Source of the DNA: Gammaproteobacteria bacterium
GTDB taxonomy: Bacteria > Pseudomonadota > Gammaproteobacteria > Pseudomonadales > Pseudohongiellaceae
Reading direction: 5' to 3'
NCBI GenBank assembly: GCA_029253585.1
Contig: JAQWZF010000042.1
Span: 57,620 to 121,619 of the forward strand
DNA length: 64,000 nt
Under the pieces are notes generated by a model. It was given only the letters and a program-made list of their open reading frames with translations. It searched no databases and was not told where the DNA came from. Below are positions 23,284 to 32,514 of the stretch, one piece after another. Numbering within the stretch: the stretch's first letter is position 1; every line of letters begins with the position of its first letter. Position numbers and translations under genes: made by a program.

Positions 23284-25119
23284 ATGTGTGGAATTGTAGG
23301 AGCGATCGCAGAAAGGAACGTCTCGGGTATTTTGCTCGAAGGCTTAAAGCGACTAGAGTATCGCGGCTATGATTCGGCTGGCTTGGCGTTGATCGATAGT
23401 GCCAACAAGAAGATCGTCAATGTAAAAGCTGTGGGGAAGGTCCACAAATTAGTTGGAGCGGCTAAAAAGTCAAAGATAAAAGGCCAGCTTGGCATCGCAC
23501 ACACGCGTTGGGCAACTCATGGCAAGACGACAGTAGCCAATGCCCACCCCCATATGTCGGGTAGCGATATCGCTATCGTGCACAATGGCATCATCGAGAA
23601 TTTCGAACCACTGCGCGACAAGCTCATCAAAGCCGGCTACGTGTTCAAGACACAAACCGACACCGAGACGATAGCGCACCTTATTCATCAAGAACGCAAG
23701 AACGGCAAGGTAAGCCTTCTCAACGCGGTAAAGAAGACAGTCAAGGTGCTACACGGCGCCTTTGGACTTTGTATGATAGACAACAATGCGCCGGATCAAA
23801 TTGTAGTTGCGCGTTCCGGCAGTCCTCTGGTTATTGGCGTCGGCATCGGCGAAAACTTCGTCGCCTCCGATCCGCTCGCACTAGGCCAGGTTACCGATAG
23901 GTTTGTCTATCTAGAGGAGGGGGATATAGCACAGGTAGGCCGTGAATCCTATGAGATATGGCATGCAGGCAAAAAGGTTAGTCGTTCGGTTACTACAATA
24001 CACAGTAAGGCAGCGGATTCGGAGAAAGGTGCCTACAAGCACTTCATGCTCAAGGAAATACACGAGCAGCCACAGGTATTACAAGACACTCTAGATGGCA
24101 GGATTAGCGAGGGCAAGGTGCTGGAGCAGGCATTCGGACTCAAGGCGAATGCCCTATTCAATAAGGTAAAGAATGTTCAGATAGTAGCCTGCGGCACCAG
24201 TTTTCATGCCGGCCAGGTCGCCAAGTACTGGCTGGAGTCTGTAGCGAAGCTACCCTGTCAGATCGATATTGCGAGCGATTACCGCTACAGGGATATCATC
24301 GTCCAGCCAGGCACCCTGTTCGTTACCGTTTCCCAGTCTGGAGAGACAGCAGACACATTGGCCGCGCTGCGATTCGCCAAGACTAAATCCTATGTGGCCA
24401 GTTTGGCGATCTGCAACGTAGCGACTAGCTCCCTGGTAAGAGAATCAGATCTTTGTTTGTTGACGATGGCCGGACAGGAGATAGGGGTTGCGTCGACCAA
24501 GGCCTTTACGACACAACTGGCTGTAATATTAATCCTGTCGATCGTGTTAGCGCGAAGAACAGGGCTTAGTGCAAGTCAGGAATCTAAGCTCGTTAAAGAT
24601 CTGGCCCGACTACCGGCAATTATTGAAAAAACGCTGAAGCTGGATAAAGAGATTAAGAAAGTCTCCAAACAATTTTCGGACAAGAACCATAGTCTGTTTC
24701 TTGGACGTGGCATACAGTATCCAATAGCGAAGGAAGGGGCGCTGAAGCTCAAAGAGATTTCCTATATTCATGCCGAGGCCTACCCCGCCGGTGAGCTAAA
24801 GCATGGCCCCCTGGCTCTGGTAGACGATCAGATGCCAGTGGTGGCCGTAGCACCTAACAACGACCTTCTGGGCAAGCTGCAGGCCAATCTATCTACGGTG
24901 AGTGCGCGTGGAGGTAAGCTCTTTGTTTTCGCCGATGAGAGCATAGGCTATAAACACGACAAGAATTGCAAGGTCATACATGTTCCTAAATGCCCGGATA
25001 TTCTTGCGCCAATAGTATTCACGATACCGCTGCAATTACTTTCTTATCACGTCGCTATTACCAAGGGTACCGATGTCGATCATCCACGCAATTTGGCGAA
25101 ATCGGTAACAGTGGAGTAG
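23284..25119 (+). CDS. glmS: Glutamine-fructose-6-phosphate aminotransferase
   Basis: GlmS converts fructose-6-phosphate and glutamine to glucosamine-6-phosphate. The 611-residue product starts MCGIVGAIAERN, with the catalytic N-terminal cysteine at residue 2, and has the glutaminase motifs RWATHGKT and HNGIIEN, then two SIS sugar-isomerase domains and the C-terminus HPRNLAKSVTVE. It follows glmU closely. No ribozyme-like leader fits in the 41-base gap. Confidence 0.97.
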   Translation: MCGIVGAIAERNVSGILLEGLKRLEYRGYDSAGLALIDSANKKIVNVKAVGKVHKLVGAAKKSKIKGQLGIAHTRWATHGKTTVANAHPHMSGSDIAIVHNGIIENFEPLRDKLIKAGYVFKTQTDTETIAHLIHQERKNGKVSLLNAVKKTVKVLHGAFGLCMIDNNAPDQIVVARSGSPLVIGVGIGENFVASDPLALGQVTDRFVYLEEGDIAQVGRESYEIWHAGKKVSRSVTTIHSKAADSEKGAYKHFMLKEIHEQPQVLQDTLDGRISEGKVLEQAFGLKANALFNKVKNVQIVACGTSFHAGQVAKYWLESVAKLPCQIDIASDYRYRDIIVQPGTLFVTVSQSGETADTLAALRFAKTKSYVASLAICNVATSSLVRESDLCLLTMAGQEIGVASTKAFTTQLAVILILSIVLARRTGLSASQESKLVKDLARLPAIIEKTLKLDKEIKKVSKQFSDKNHSLFLGRGIQYPIAKEGALKLKEISYIHAEAYPAGELKHGPLALVDDQMPVVAVAPNNDLLGKLQANLSTVSARGGKLFVFADESIGYKHDKNCKVIHVPKCPDILAPIVFTIPLQLLSYHVAITKGTDVDHPRNLAKSVTVE

Positions 25120-25137
25120 TTTGAAACGGAGAATTAA

Positions 25138-25524
25138 ATGAGTGAATTAAACAAACAAAACAAGATAATTACTTATATTTTTGAATTGGGACTTATTAAA
25201 AGCGTAAATGAGACTAGACAATTTATGAGAGAAAATTCTTCTCCCTATGTTTTTAATTGCTCAGAACCCAAAACTATAAGATTTGAATGGTTTCTATCTG
25301 AAGATGAGAAGTCAGCAACATTAATAGAAATGTTTGAAGATAGTGATGGTGCCAAATTAAGATTAGAAAATCACTCTGAAAGTCATCTTGTTAAAGAGTT
25401 GCCAGAATATTTTGAAATTAAGAGCTTTATTGTTCTGGGCGACATCAAACCTGACATGAAGGATAAGCTAGTGGACTGGAATGCAGATCTAAGAGGAAAT
25501 GTGGGCGGATTTTTTAAAGTATAA
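25138..25524 (+). CDS. Hypothetical protein, possible dimeric alpha/beta-barrel (ABM-like)
   Basis: This 128-residue soluble protein has no signal or membrane segment. The central part (about residues 48-95: FEWFLSEDEKSATLIEMFEDSDGAKL, then HLVKELPEYFEIKSFIVLG) resembles the antibiotic-biosynthesis-monooxygenase-like fold, but this is pattern recognition only. It lies 18 bases after glmS with a GGAG site before the ATG. The codons are visibly richer in A and T than glmS, so it may be a recent arrival at the boundary between the housekeeping and flagellar regions. Confidence 0.65.
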   Translation: MSELNKQNKIITYIFELGLIKSVNETRQFMRENSSPYVFNCSEPKTIRFEWFLSEDEKSATLIEMFEDSDGAKLRLENHSESHLVKELPEYFEIKSFIVLGDIKPDMKDKLVDWNADLRGNVGGFFKV

Positions 25525-25825
25525 GATCAATAATGAGAAACCTAGCTACGGACAGTCTGTTACAGTGGAATAAGCCCATGCTGTAAAGTTCGAGAAATCT
25601 GGTAATTTGCATTTATTTAGCGTCATTCGGCATTGTAAATAATTCATACGCACAGAAATATATCTCTTTTTGGGGTTAATTATGAGAATCTGCCAGCGCT
25701 GTCTTTCCAAATCCTGGGGTGATGAACATTAATGATTTTTGATGCTTATGTCGACTGGTAACAAGACAAGGCAAGACGGGTCAGCATCGATCGCCGTCGA
25801 CGTTCCATATCAAGGGTGATGAAAT
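25525..25825. other. Intergenic region, no gene recognised
   Basis: These 301 bases contain no supported gene, terminator or clear promoter. A 16-codon open frame at 25682-25732 lacks supporting evidence. Confidence 0.6.
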
Positions 25826-26770
25826 ATGGCAAAGAAAAAAACTACAGCAAAAGCGGCTGTTAAGGAAAAAAGCGCGAAGTCCAGAAAGGATCCGATCATC
25901 GGTGAAATGGATTCCGTCTCTGAGTCTTCTCCGGTTCTTGCTGCTGAGAGCGACGGTAAGCCCGAAAAAACAGACATCTCAACTATAGAGCAGAATATCG
26001 ACGAATCACAGTATTCGACCGAATTCGTATCATTTGCCGGATCTATCACATCTTCGTTAAGAAAGCTGGACGATAGAATCATGTTGCTAGATGAACATCA
26101 TACGAATATTGAGGTTTTGATCGGGTCGGCGAGCAGAACTGTCGAAAAGCAAAGATTATACTCCATTGGAAGTGCGGTTATCGCCGTTGCAGGTGTTGTC
26201 ATTTCGGCGATTATTGTAGCAATAGCAGCGGCGACAATCGGTGGCTTTAATCGGCAATTCATGTCTTTAAGTGAAGCCATGATGGAGCAGATTACGGATC
26301 TTAATACTGGGGTTGAGTATCTTGAGTTGACTCAGGATAGCATTTCTTCATTGCAGAATAATGTGTCCGGAATGATGGTCGAGAGTAGAATAGCACTGGA
26401 AGCCATAGGCCAAGCATTGGAAGACAGTGCGAGCAGACAGTTAGAATCGTCTTCTCAACTAGCCAATACGATTAACGAAGCGAACCAATATGATTATCAA
26501 TCACTCGTTGGTCTTTCTGATTCAATACAGTCGATAGTCGGAAGATTAAGTGACTTAGAAAATCAGATGATTACTAACGATAGTAGAGTACAGCAGCTAA
26601 CATCGGCATCAGAATCTATCGAGGAGTTGAATAGTATAGTTCAAGCGCTTTTAGTTCTAGAGCAAGAAAAATATCTCGAAGTGTTACAGGATCTCGCTCC
26701 GGCTGAAGATGCAGATGTGTCGAAAAGGATCGAAGGAGTGCGCTTCTCCCGTCCAGACGCCGAGTTATAA
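25826..26770 (+). CDS. Unknown membrane-anchored coiled-coil protein
   Basis: The 314-residue product is not recognised. It has a lysine-rich N-terminus (residues 2-21, KKKTTAKAAVKEKSAKSRK), an acidic Ser-rich stretch (25-60), a single membrane segment at about 113-138 (AVIAVAGVVISAIIVAIAAA) and a long Gln/Ser-rich C-terminal region (145-300) with heptad-like spacing that suggests a coiled coil. It converges on the flhA-fliA operon with only 12 bases between stops. Position suggests a motility or polar role, but nothing in the sequence proves it. Confidence 0.7.
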   Translation: MAKKKTTAKAAVKEKSAKSRKDPIIGEMDSVSESSPVLAAESDGKPEKTDISTIEQNIDESQYSTEFVSFAGSITSSLRKLDDRIMLLDEHHTNIEVLIGSASRTVEKQRLYSIGSAVIAVAGVVISAIIVAIAAATIGGFNRQFMSLSEAMMEQITDLNTGVEYLELTQDSISSLQNNVSGMMVESRIALEAIGQALEDSASRQLESSSQLANTINEANQYDYQSLVGLSDSIQSIVGRLSDLENQMITNDSRVQQLTSASESIEELNSIVQALLVLEQEKYLEVLQDLAPAEDADVSKRIEGVRFSRPDAEL

Positions 26771-26782
26771 TATTTCGCCTAA

Positions 26783-27388
26783 CTAAATTGTTAAAGATTG
26801 AGCAATAGCCGTCTTCGTCCCCTGGGGTGTCGCAGAAGCATTTATTCTTTGAAATATAGCTTCTACTATCCTGTCTGATTCGTTAACTAATTCCCGCTCG
26901 TTGGATGACATCGCTAAATTTGTTAAGTTCTGGAGTTGAGATACGATATCTACCGGAATCCACACAGTGATAGATCCTCTAAGGGTTCTTAGGAATACAC
27001 CCCAGCCGTCGGAGTCTTCCGTTATTGTGCTGGCTAACTGATTTGGATGGGTATCTTTGATTACAGTCAACGCTCTAGACAATACTGCTATAAACCGACT
27101 CCTGACCTCTTCAATTTCAACCTGAGTAAAATCAGAATCAGCGTTGGCCTCAAGTACTTGCCACAGCTTTTGTCCTGTCAGACCATAGAAGTAGGGGTCT
27201 TGTATTGCACTGTGGTTATTCGTTGTAGTTGCCCGCTGATTTTGACCGGACCGAAAGTCTAATTTAGATAGAGATATCAGAGAGCTTTCGAGCACCCTTA
27301 ACTTGTCCAATAAGTATACGGTTAGCGCAATGAGCACCACCATCATTACGGTCAGCAAAACGATTAAGAGGAAAATAGAAGTGTTCAT
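26783..27388 (-). CDS. Unknown membrane-anchored protein at the end of the flhA-fliA operon
   Basis: The 201-residue product has one N-terminal membrane segment (about 5-27, FLLIVLLTVMMVVLIALTVYLL) followed by a short coiled stretch and a soluble domain with no motif that can be named (LTGQKLWQVLEANAD, GWGVFLRTLRGSITVWIPVDIVSQL). It is the last gene of the minus-strand flhA-flhF-flhG-fliA group, 56 bases after the preceding unknown gene. In pseudomonads this slot holds cheY/cheZ; this protein resembles neither. Confidence 0.65.
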   Translation of the reverse strand: MNTSIFLLIVLLTVMMVVLIALTVYLLDKLRVLESSLISLSKLDFRSGQNQRATTTNNHSAIQDPYFYGLTGQKLWQVLEANADSDFTQVEIEEVRSRFIAVLSRALTVIKDTHPNQLASTITEDSDGWGVFLRTLRGSITVWIPVDIVSQLQNLTNLAMSSNERELVNESDRIVEAIFQRINASATPQGTKTAIAQSLTI

Positions 27389-27444
27389 TCGTTTTTAGAT
27401 GCCATCTACTCCAATTGTATTGGAAAATCAGGTTACTTCACTTA

Positions 27445-27927
27445 TCAGATATTTTCCAGCTCCGTGTCAGCTAAAATCTTCATTTCAATTGAAATACCAA
27501 GGCTGCGCGCTAGGTCGTCCATCATTGCTTGAAGCGATTCTTTTATATGTAGTCCATCTATTCTGGAATCAGCGAGGGCTAGCCCGAAGTTGAAGACCTC
27601 AGACGATAACTCTGTCGGTAAATAAGATGTCACCGGACCAGCTTTGGTAGTTATTATTTGATAAGGGGTATCGAAAGTCGGTTTTTCTGGTTCTTCCAAG
27701 TCAGGGTGCAGCACTGCGAGGAGTTTTTTCTCTTTAAACTCTTGCCCTGCCTCTATGCCCCCGAATAAAACTTTTTCTATATGTTTTCTCAATGCGTGAA
27801 CTATTATTAGTCTTATCGACTTATTGCTAAAAGAATGATTTTGTTTTTGAGTGTATTTTTCAAAAAACATCTCAGCTTTAGCTTGCGCGTTAGATTCTTT
27901 TTTTTTCCCGAATCCGAACATAATCAC
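27445..27927 (-). CDS. Unknown soluble protein directly downstream of fliA
   Basis: The 160-residue product starts with a short Lys-rich tail (FGFGKKKESNAQAKAEMFFEKY) and has no membrane segment or recognised domain; the middle contains VLHPDLEEPEKPTFDTPYQI and the end is predicted helical. The GTG start overlaps the fliA stop by four bases (GTGA), which indicates translational coupling; an ATG two codons further in is the alternative start. Coupling to fliA suggests a flagellar or chemotaxis role. Confidence 0.65.
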   Translation of the reverse strand: MIMFGFGKKKESNAQAKAEMFFEKYTQKQNHSFSNKSIRLIIVHALRKHIEKVLFGGIEAGQEFKEKKLLAVLHPDLEEPEKPTFDTPYQIITTKAGPVTSYLPTELSSEVFNFGLALADSRIDGLHIKESLQAMMDDLARSLGISIEMKILADTELENI

Positions 27928-28625
27928 TCAGTAACCAGTTCGCTTCTTAGGGTCAATACTATTTCTTTCAGAAGTTGACTGATTCGTGACTCATTTACTC
28001 CGATAATCTCAGAGATTTCTCGCATATTCATTTCCTCGACGTAATACAGATTAATTATAAGCCTCTCACGTTTAGGTAAATTAGCTATTGCAGACTTAAC
28101 GAAATTAATTGAATCATCGTCGTTTATATAATTAAAAGGATTTCCTTCGTTTTCTGAGACGAGTTCATCCAGCTCTGCAGTCCCTTGAAAGTAATTGTCT
28201 ATTTGAAATCGTTCTGCATGAACGCGTTGTTTCTCATACTCGGCCAGCGTTATTCCTAGCTCTACCGCGACTTCAGAGTTTCTTGGCTCGCGCCCTAACC
28301 TTTGCTGTAATTTTTTATCGGCTTCCGCATGGGTTTGCTTATTTTTTATCGCTAGCCGACTTATGCTACTTTGCTTTCTTACTTCATCTAATATTGCTCC
28401 CCTAATCCTCTGTTTAGCAAAGTCAACAAATCTTACACCAGTATTTTGGTCGAATGCCGCCTCAGCCTCCATTAGACCGATTGTTCCTATTTGAATCATA
28501 TCTTCTATGCTGACATGATCTGGGACTCGGCCACGAAGATAGTGTGCTGTTCTGGTGACAATAGGAAGCCCGAGCTCTAGCAGCTCTGATTTGTTTGAAC
28601 TCTGATAGTCGGAATATGGATTCAT
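27924..28625 (-). CDS. fliA: Flagellar sigma factor FliA (sigma28)
   Basis: FliA directs RNA polymerase to late flagellar promoters and is held by FlgM until the hook is complete. The 233-residue product has region 2 (SIEDMIQIGTIGLMEAEAAFD, then FVDFAKQRIRGAILDEVR), region 3, and region 4 with a helix-turn-helix (MREISEIIGVNESRISQLLKE). Two candidate target promoters are described here, before flgM and before the first flagellin. The gene follows flhG by 18 bases. Confidence 0.93.
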   Translation of the reverse strand: MNPYSDYQSSNKSELLELGLPIVTRTAHYLRGRVPDHVSIEDMIQIGTIGLMEAEAAFDQNTGVRFVDFAKQRIRGAILDEVRKQSSISRLAIKNKQTHAEADKKLQQRLGREPRNSEVAVELGITLAEYEKQRVHAERFQIDNYFQGTAELDELVSENEGNPFNYINDDDSINFVKSAIANLPKRERLIINLYYVEEMNMREISEIIGVNESRISQLLKEIVLTLRSELVTE

Positions 28626-28643
28626 TTTTATAATTAGGCTTAT

Positions 28644-29420
28644 TCAGAGAGCAAACGCAATGCCGCTACACGATCTTTCGGCTGGTTGATCAAGACCTTT
28701 AGCGATTGAACGGAATTCAATGCTCGCTTTTGATTTTGTATCCTCTAAACAGCATGGTATCCCAGATGACCAACTAAAATCATAGTCTTTACTTGCCGTA
28801 ATACCCCCTAAGAACCGCAAGGATAAATTTATATACTTTTCTGTGAGCGAGTTAATTTTCTGATGGAGAGCCTTTGCTTCACTAAGAGTCTCAACTTTAT
28901 TGGCAGCAAATATGATATTCATCTTTTCCTGATGCGATTTTAGTACCTTTAAAAGAGCGAAGGCATCTGCAACAGAAGATGGATCATTATTTCCAATTAT
29001 AAAATTGTTATCACTGGCTTTCATGATTTCCACTACTATTTCAGAAATCCCAGCTGGTAAATCAATTATTAAATGGTCGTAAATTCCTTCTAGCGCCGCG
29101 AAAGCCCGGATTGTTAGATGTATTTTATCAATTCCTAAATTAATGAAGTCAGAGTATCCAGAGCCACCACTTATTAAATCAATATTAGGTGTAAGTTTTT
29201 GAATCGTTTCCTGGATCTCTGCAGTACCCTGTACTACATCAATTAATGTGTTGGTAATTTTTTTCCTGAATGCAATATGGACATTGGCAGTTCCAACATC
29301 TGCATCAAAAATAAGAACTTTCTTGCCGGCCTTGGCAAGAGAGCATGCGAGATTGATAGAAAAAGTAGTCTTACCACTTCCTCCTTTTCCGCTAGCTACG
29401 GCTGTGGTGATAGCTCTCAT
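28644..29420 (-). CDS. flhG: Flagellar number regulator FlhG (MinD-like ATPase), lacking the N-terminal activator helix
   Basis: FlhG (FleN) limits flagellar number in polar flagellates. The 258-residue product has the deviant Walker A GKGGSGKTT at residues 11-19, FDADVGTANVHIAF near 38-51 and the switch II DLPAGIS. Known FlhG proteins carry an N-terminal DQAxxLR-type helix that stimulates FlhF GTP hydrolysis; here the protein begins only ten residues before the P-loop. An in-frame stop lies 12 codons upstream with no start codon between, so the short N-terminus is real. It overlaps the FlhF-like gene by 29 bases, with GGAGG eight bases before the ATG. Confidence 0.9.
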   Translation of the reverse strand: MRAITTAVASGKGGSGKTTFSINLACSLAKAGKKVLIFDADVGTANVHIAFRKKITNTLIDVVQGTAEIQETIQKLTPNIDLISGGSGYSDFINLGIDKIHLTIRAFAALEGIYDHLIIDLPAGISEIVVEIMKASDNNFIIGNNDPSSVADAFALLKVLKSHQEKMNIIFAANKVETLSEAKALHQKINSLTEKYINLSLRFLGGITASKDYDFSWSSGIPCCLEDTKSKASIEFRSIAKGLDQPAERSCSGIAFAL

Positions 29421-30333
29421 TCGGAGCCTCCATACTTCTTGAAAGTTTGCTTAGGGCCAATTTGAGTTCGATCGAAGCATCTAGCGATTTTTCATTACTG
29501 ACTTTCTTAGCTTTCGAAATGATAACATCTCGATTCAAAGTTATAAACCGGCCGAACGGATCTCTCATTAGACCAAGTGAAGGCGAAATATTCGATTTAG
29601 AGAATAGTGCTCCAATGTTCAGATAGTTACTATCTTCATTTAAATCTGTAATAAATATCTCGTCAATGTCTTTGCATTCTTTATTTAGATAAAAATGATT
29701 TACAGAAGATTCTGAAATAGCAACCGTGATTTTCAAATCTGCTGGGTGAACCTTGTCATCTATACTGGCTAGCTCATTTAGTAACGCAGTCCCGATAACG
29801 GCTGCCTCTCGCGGTTGGCTAATGATATATTTTAATAAGCCATCCATTGAATCAATTGAATAATCGCGAGGGTTTGCTGCGCTAAGTTTTATGGTTTCTA
29901 CGCTTTTCTTACCAAATAAATGTACAAAATCGAAACCTGAGGCACTTTTATGAAGCGCTTTGCTGAATCTGAGCCGTTGTGTCTCATTCTCAAAAAAAAT
30001 AATTCGTTTATCTCTAAAGTTTATATTCTTCTCTTTAGGGATCATTTCTAGTATAGATAATTTTCTGGTTGCCTCATCTTCAATGAGATTAGGTTTCGTA
30101 TGGTTGTCATTATTTTCTTGACTCTTAATTTTTGAAAGGGCGTCTACGCTTTCCTGGAGATTATTTAAATTCGCTCTACTTAAATTCTCATCTTGTTCGT
30201 CGCAAGCCACTAATATTTTGAATCTTTTTTTTTCTTGAAAGCATTTAATGACAAAAATGTCATCGCCGTACTTATCTCTAGCCAATTTGTGGACAGCGCT
30301 TAATGAGTTTGATTCAAATATCTCGATGAACAT
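29392..30333 (-). CDS. flhF: FlhF-like protein with degenerate GTPase domain
   Basis: The 313-residue product lies in the conserved flhF slot between flhA (1-base overlap) and flhG. The N-terminus (residues 1-45, SLSAVHKLARDKYGDDIFVIK) matches the FlhF pattern of a helix followed by 'G-D-A-x-V-I'. The C-terminal half follows the FlhF G-domain order, but the key motifs are gone: RIIFFENETQRL (110-121) replaces the GxxGxGKT P-loop, VIGTA (179-183) replaces DTAG, and TDLNE (229-233) replaces TKLDE. The later SLGLMRDPFGRFI matches the FlhF 'Y-V-S-x-G-Q-x-V' segment. GTP binding is therefore unlikely. The coding sequence is AT-rich. Family membership is inferred from position and pattern. Confidence 0.7.
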   Translation of the reverse strand: MFIEIFESNSLSAVHKLARDKYGDDIFVIKCFQEKKRFKILVACDEQDENLSRANLNNLQESVDALSKIKSQENNDNHTKPNLIEDEATRKLSILEMIPKEKNINFRDKRIIFFENETQRLRFSKALHKSASGFDFVHLFGKKSVETIKLSAANPRDYSIDSMDGLLKYIISQPREAAVIGTALLNELASIDDKVHPADLKITVAISESSVNHFYLNKECKDIDEIFITDLNEDSNYLNIGALFSKSNISPSLGLMRDPFGRFITLNRDVIISKAKKVSNEKSLDASIELKLALSKLSRSMEAPNESYHHSRS

Positions 30334-32447
30334 TATACGGTATCCTCTGTACTATTTTGTGTAGTCGTAATTTTCGAAACAACTGCTATATCTTGGTCCT
30401 CAGGAATCTCTGTGTAAGATAGAACTGTGAAATTCTGCATTCTCATATTTACAACTCGAGAAAGCCATGGTCTGATTTTGGGTGCAGTAATTAATATAGC
30501 TGGCTTGCCTTGGTTTTCTATTTCTTCCTTCGCTTGGGATATTGAGCTAAGCATATTCTCTAGAACGGCAGGGTCCAGCATTATTTGGCCTGGCTCTGAG
30601 GCTTTTGCTAGTGCTGCGCCTATCATTTGTTCTAAAGAGGGATCTAATGTTAAAACATCTAGTCTTTCAGAGTGATCGACTAGGTTTTGTAAAATTTGTC
30701 TTGAGATTCTTGGTCTTATGGCCTCGGTTAGATCGTCAGCAGATTGAGTTCTCGCACTTTCGGTTAATAAAGCGTCGAATATAGTACCTAAATCTCTAAT
30801 TGGAATGGTCTCTGTAAGTAGATTTTTCAGCACTTGCATGATGACAGTTGCACTGAGTTTGTTGGGTACTAACTCCTCTATTAACTTTGGCGACTTCTCC
30901 GCCACACGCTCAATGATTTCTTGGGTCTCGTCATGCCCTAGTAGTTCATTTGAGTTAGATTTAAGAATAGAATTAACATGAGTTGCAATGACAGTGGAGG
31001 CGTCAACTACCGTATATCCGGCTGTGCGCGCCATGTCTGACATTGAAGGTTCGATCCAATAAGCCTCTAAGCCGAAAGCAGGCTCCTTAACTGATGGCTC
31101 ACCTAAGTCAAGCGAGGCGTCTCCCGAGTTAATTGCCAGCTCCTTTCCAATCTTAACTACCCCCGCACCTCTTATAGAGCCTTTGACTGTTATTTGATAA
31201 GAGAAAGGGTCTAATTCCAAATTGTCTCTGATCCTAATCGGCTGAACAAGAAAACCAAGCTCTGTTGAAATTTTCTTTCGGATCCCCTTTATTCTAGTGA
31301 GGAGGGTTCCTCCTCCTTCCCCGTCGACAAGCGGGATAAGCCCATAACCTAATTCCAATCCGATCGGGTCAATAGGCTCAATATCAGACCACTGGACTTC
31401 TTCCGCGTCTTCCACGTCAATATTGTCCTCGCGGTTTTGAATTTCTTGGCGAGAGACACTCTGCTGGCTAGGTTGTTGATAATAGCCTACTACTAAAAGT
31501 GATAATCCTGCAGCTAAAAACACTAAATGGGGCATGCCTGGAATCAATCCGAGGCCCGTAAGAATAGCCCCAGACACCAGCAGGGGAACTCTCTGTGAAA
31601 GCTGCGACTTGGCTTGTTCGCCAGCCGATTCAGTTGTTGTGACCCTTGTGACTACAATTGCCGTTGATAGTGAAAGCAAAAGGGCAGGAATTTGTGCTAC
31701 CAATCCGTCTCCGATAGTCAGAAGCACATAAATCTCAGTTGCTGCCTGCAAGCTTAATCCATTCTGAGCGGTTCCAACTATTAAGCCTCCAAAGATATTT
31801 ATAAATAAGATGAGAATTCCCGCAATAGCATCACCGCGAACGAATTTGGACGCGCCATCCATGGATCCAAAGAAGTCGGATTCTTGCGCAACTTCTGCTC
31901 TTCTGTTCATCGCTGCTTCTTGGTCGATAACCCCAGCATTTAAGTCCGCATCAATTGCCATTTGTTTACCTGGCAAAGCGTCAAGAGTGAATCGTGCTAT
32001 TACCTCTGAAGTTCTGCCCGCGCCCTTTGTTACAACGACGAAATTTATGATCATAAGGATTATAAAGATTATAAAGCCCACTACGTAGTTCCCACCAATC
32101 ACGAACTCTCCAAATGCTTCAATTACTGCACCGGCTGCGTCTGGTCCCTCATGCCCTCTAACCAAGACGACACGGGTCGACGCAACATTCAAGCTAAGCC
32201 GAAGCATTGTTGTAAGGAGTAGCACAATTGGGAATGCTGAGAAATCGAGCGGCCGGGAAATATTGACACAAATCATAACTACAATCAGGCCGGCCATAAT
32301 GTTAAAGGTAAAGAGAATGTCCAAAGCGAACGAAGGGAGAGGGACCACCAACATAGCGAGGATAGCGATGATAGCTATAGGTAGGCCTGCATTGCTCAGA
32401 GCTGCCTTTATCGGAAACTGACGTAATTGTGACACTAATGTAGCCAT
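30333..32447 (-). CDS. flhA: Flagellar type III export gate protein FlhA
   Basis: FlhA is the major export-gate subunit whose cytoplasmic ring selects substrates. The 704-residue product has about eight membrane segments in the first 320 residues, the FHIPEP signature region RFTLDALPGKQMAIDADLNAG near residues 150-170, and a cytoplasmic domain to the C-terminus. It is the first gene of the minus-strand operon, with a sigma54-type promoter about 70 bases upstream. flhB is not adjacent, unlike many species. Confidence 0.96.
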   Translation of the reverse strand: MATLVSQLRQFPIKAALSNAGLPIAIIAILAMLVVPLPSFALDILFTFNIMAGLIVVMICVNISRPLDFSAFPIVLLLTTMLRLSLNVASTRVVLVRGHEGPDAAGAVIEAFGEFVIGGNYVVGFIIFIILMIINFVVVTKGAGRTSEVIARFTLDALPGKQMAIDADLNAGVIDQEAAMNRRAEVAQESDFFGSMDGASKFVRGDAIAGILILFINIFGGLIVGTAQNGLSLQAATEIYVLLTIGDGLVAQIPALLLSLSTAIVVTRVTTTESAGEQAKSQLSQRVPLLVSGAILTGLGLIPGMPHLVFLAAGLSLLVVGYYQQPSQQSVSRQEIQNREDNIDVEDAEEVQWSDIEPIDPIGLELGYGLIPLVDGEGGGTLLTRIKGIRKKISTELGFLVQPIRIRDNLELDPFSYQITVKGSIRGAGVVKIGKELAINSGDASLDLGEPSVKEPAFGLEAYWIEPSMSDMARTAGYTVVDASTVIATHVNSILKSNSNELLGHDETQEIIERVAEKSPKLIEELVPNKLSATVIMQVLKNLLTETIPIRDLGTIFDALLTESARTQSADDLTEAIRPRISRQILQNLVDHSERLDVLTLDPSLEQMIGAALAKASEPGQIMLDPAVLENMLSSISQAKEEIENQGKPAILITAPKIRPWLSRVVNMRMQNFTVLSYTEIPEDQDIAVVSKITTTQNSTEDTV

Positions 32448-32514
32448 AAAAAATATAATAATTACAGATAGTTATAGGAATATTTAAATCTTGTGTAGCG
32501 AGATATACTAAGGG

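Noticed and set aside
25682..25732. 16-codon micro-ORF (MRICQRCLSKSWGDEH)
   Set aside because: No clear ribosome site, no context and no known family.
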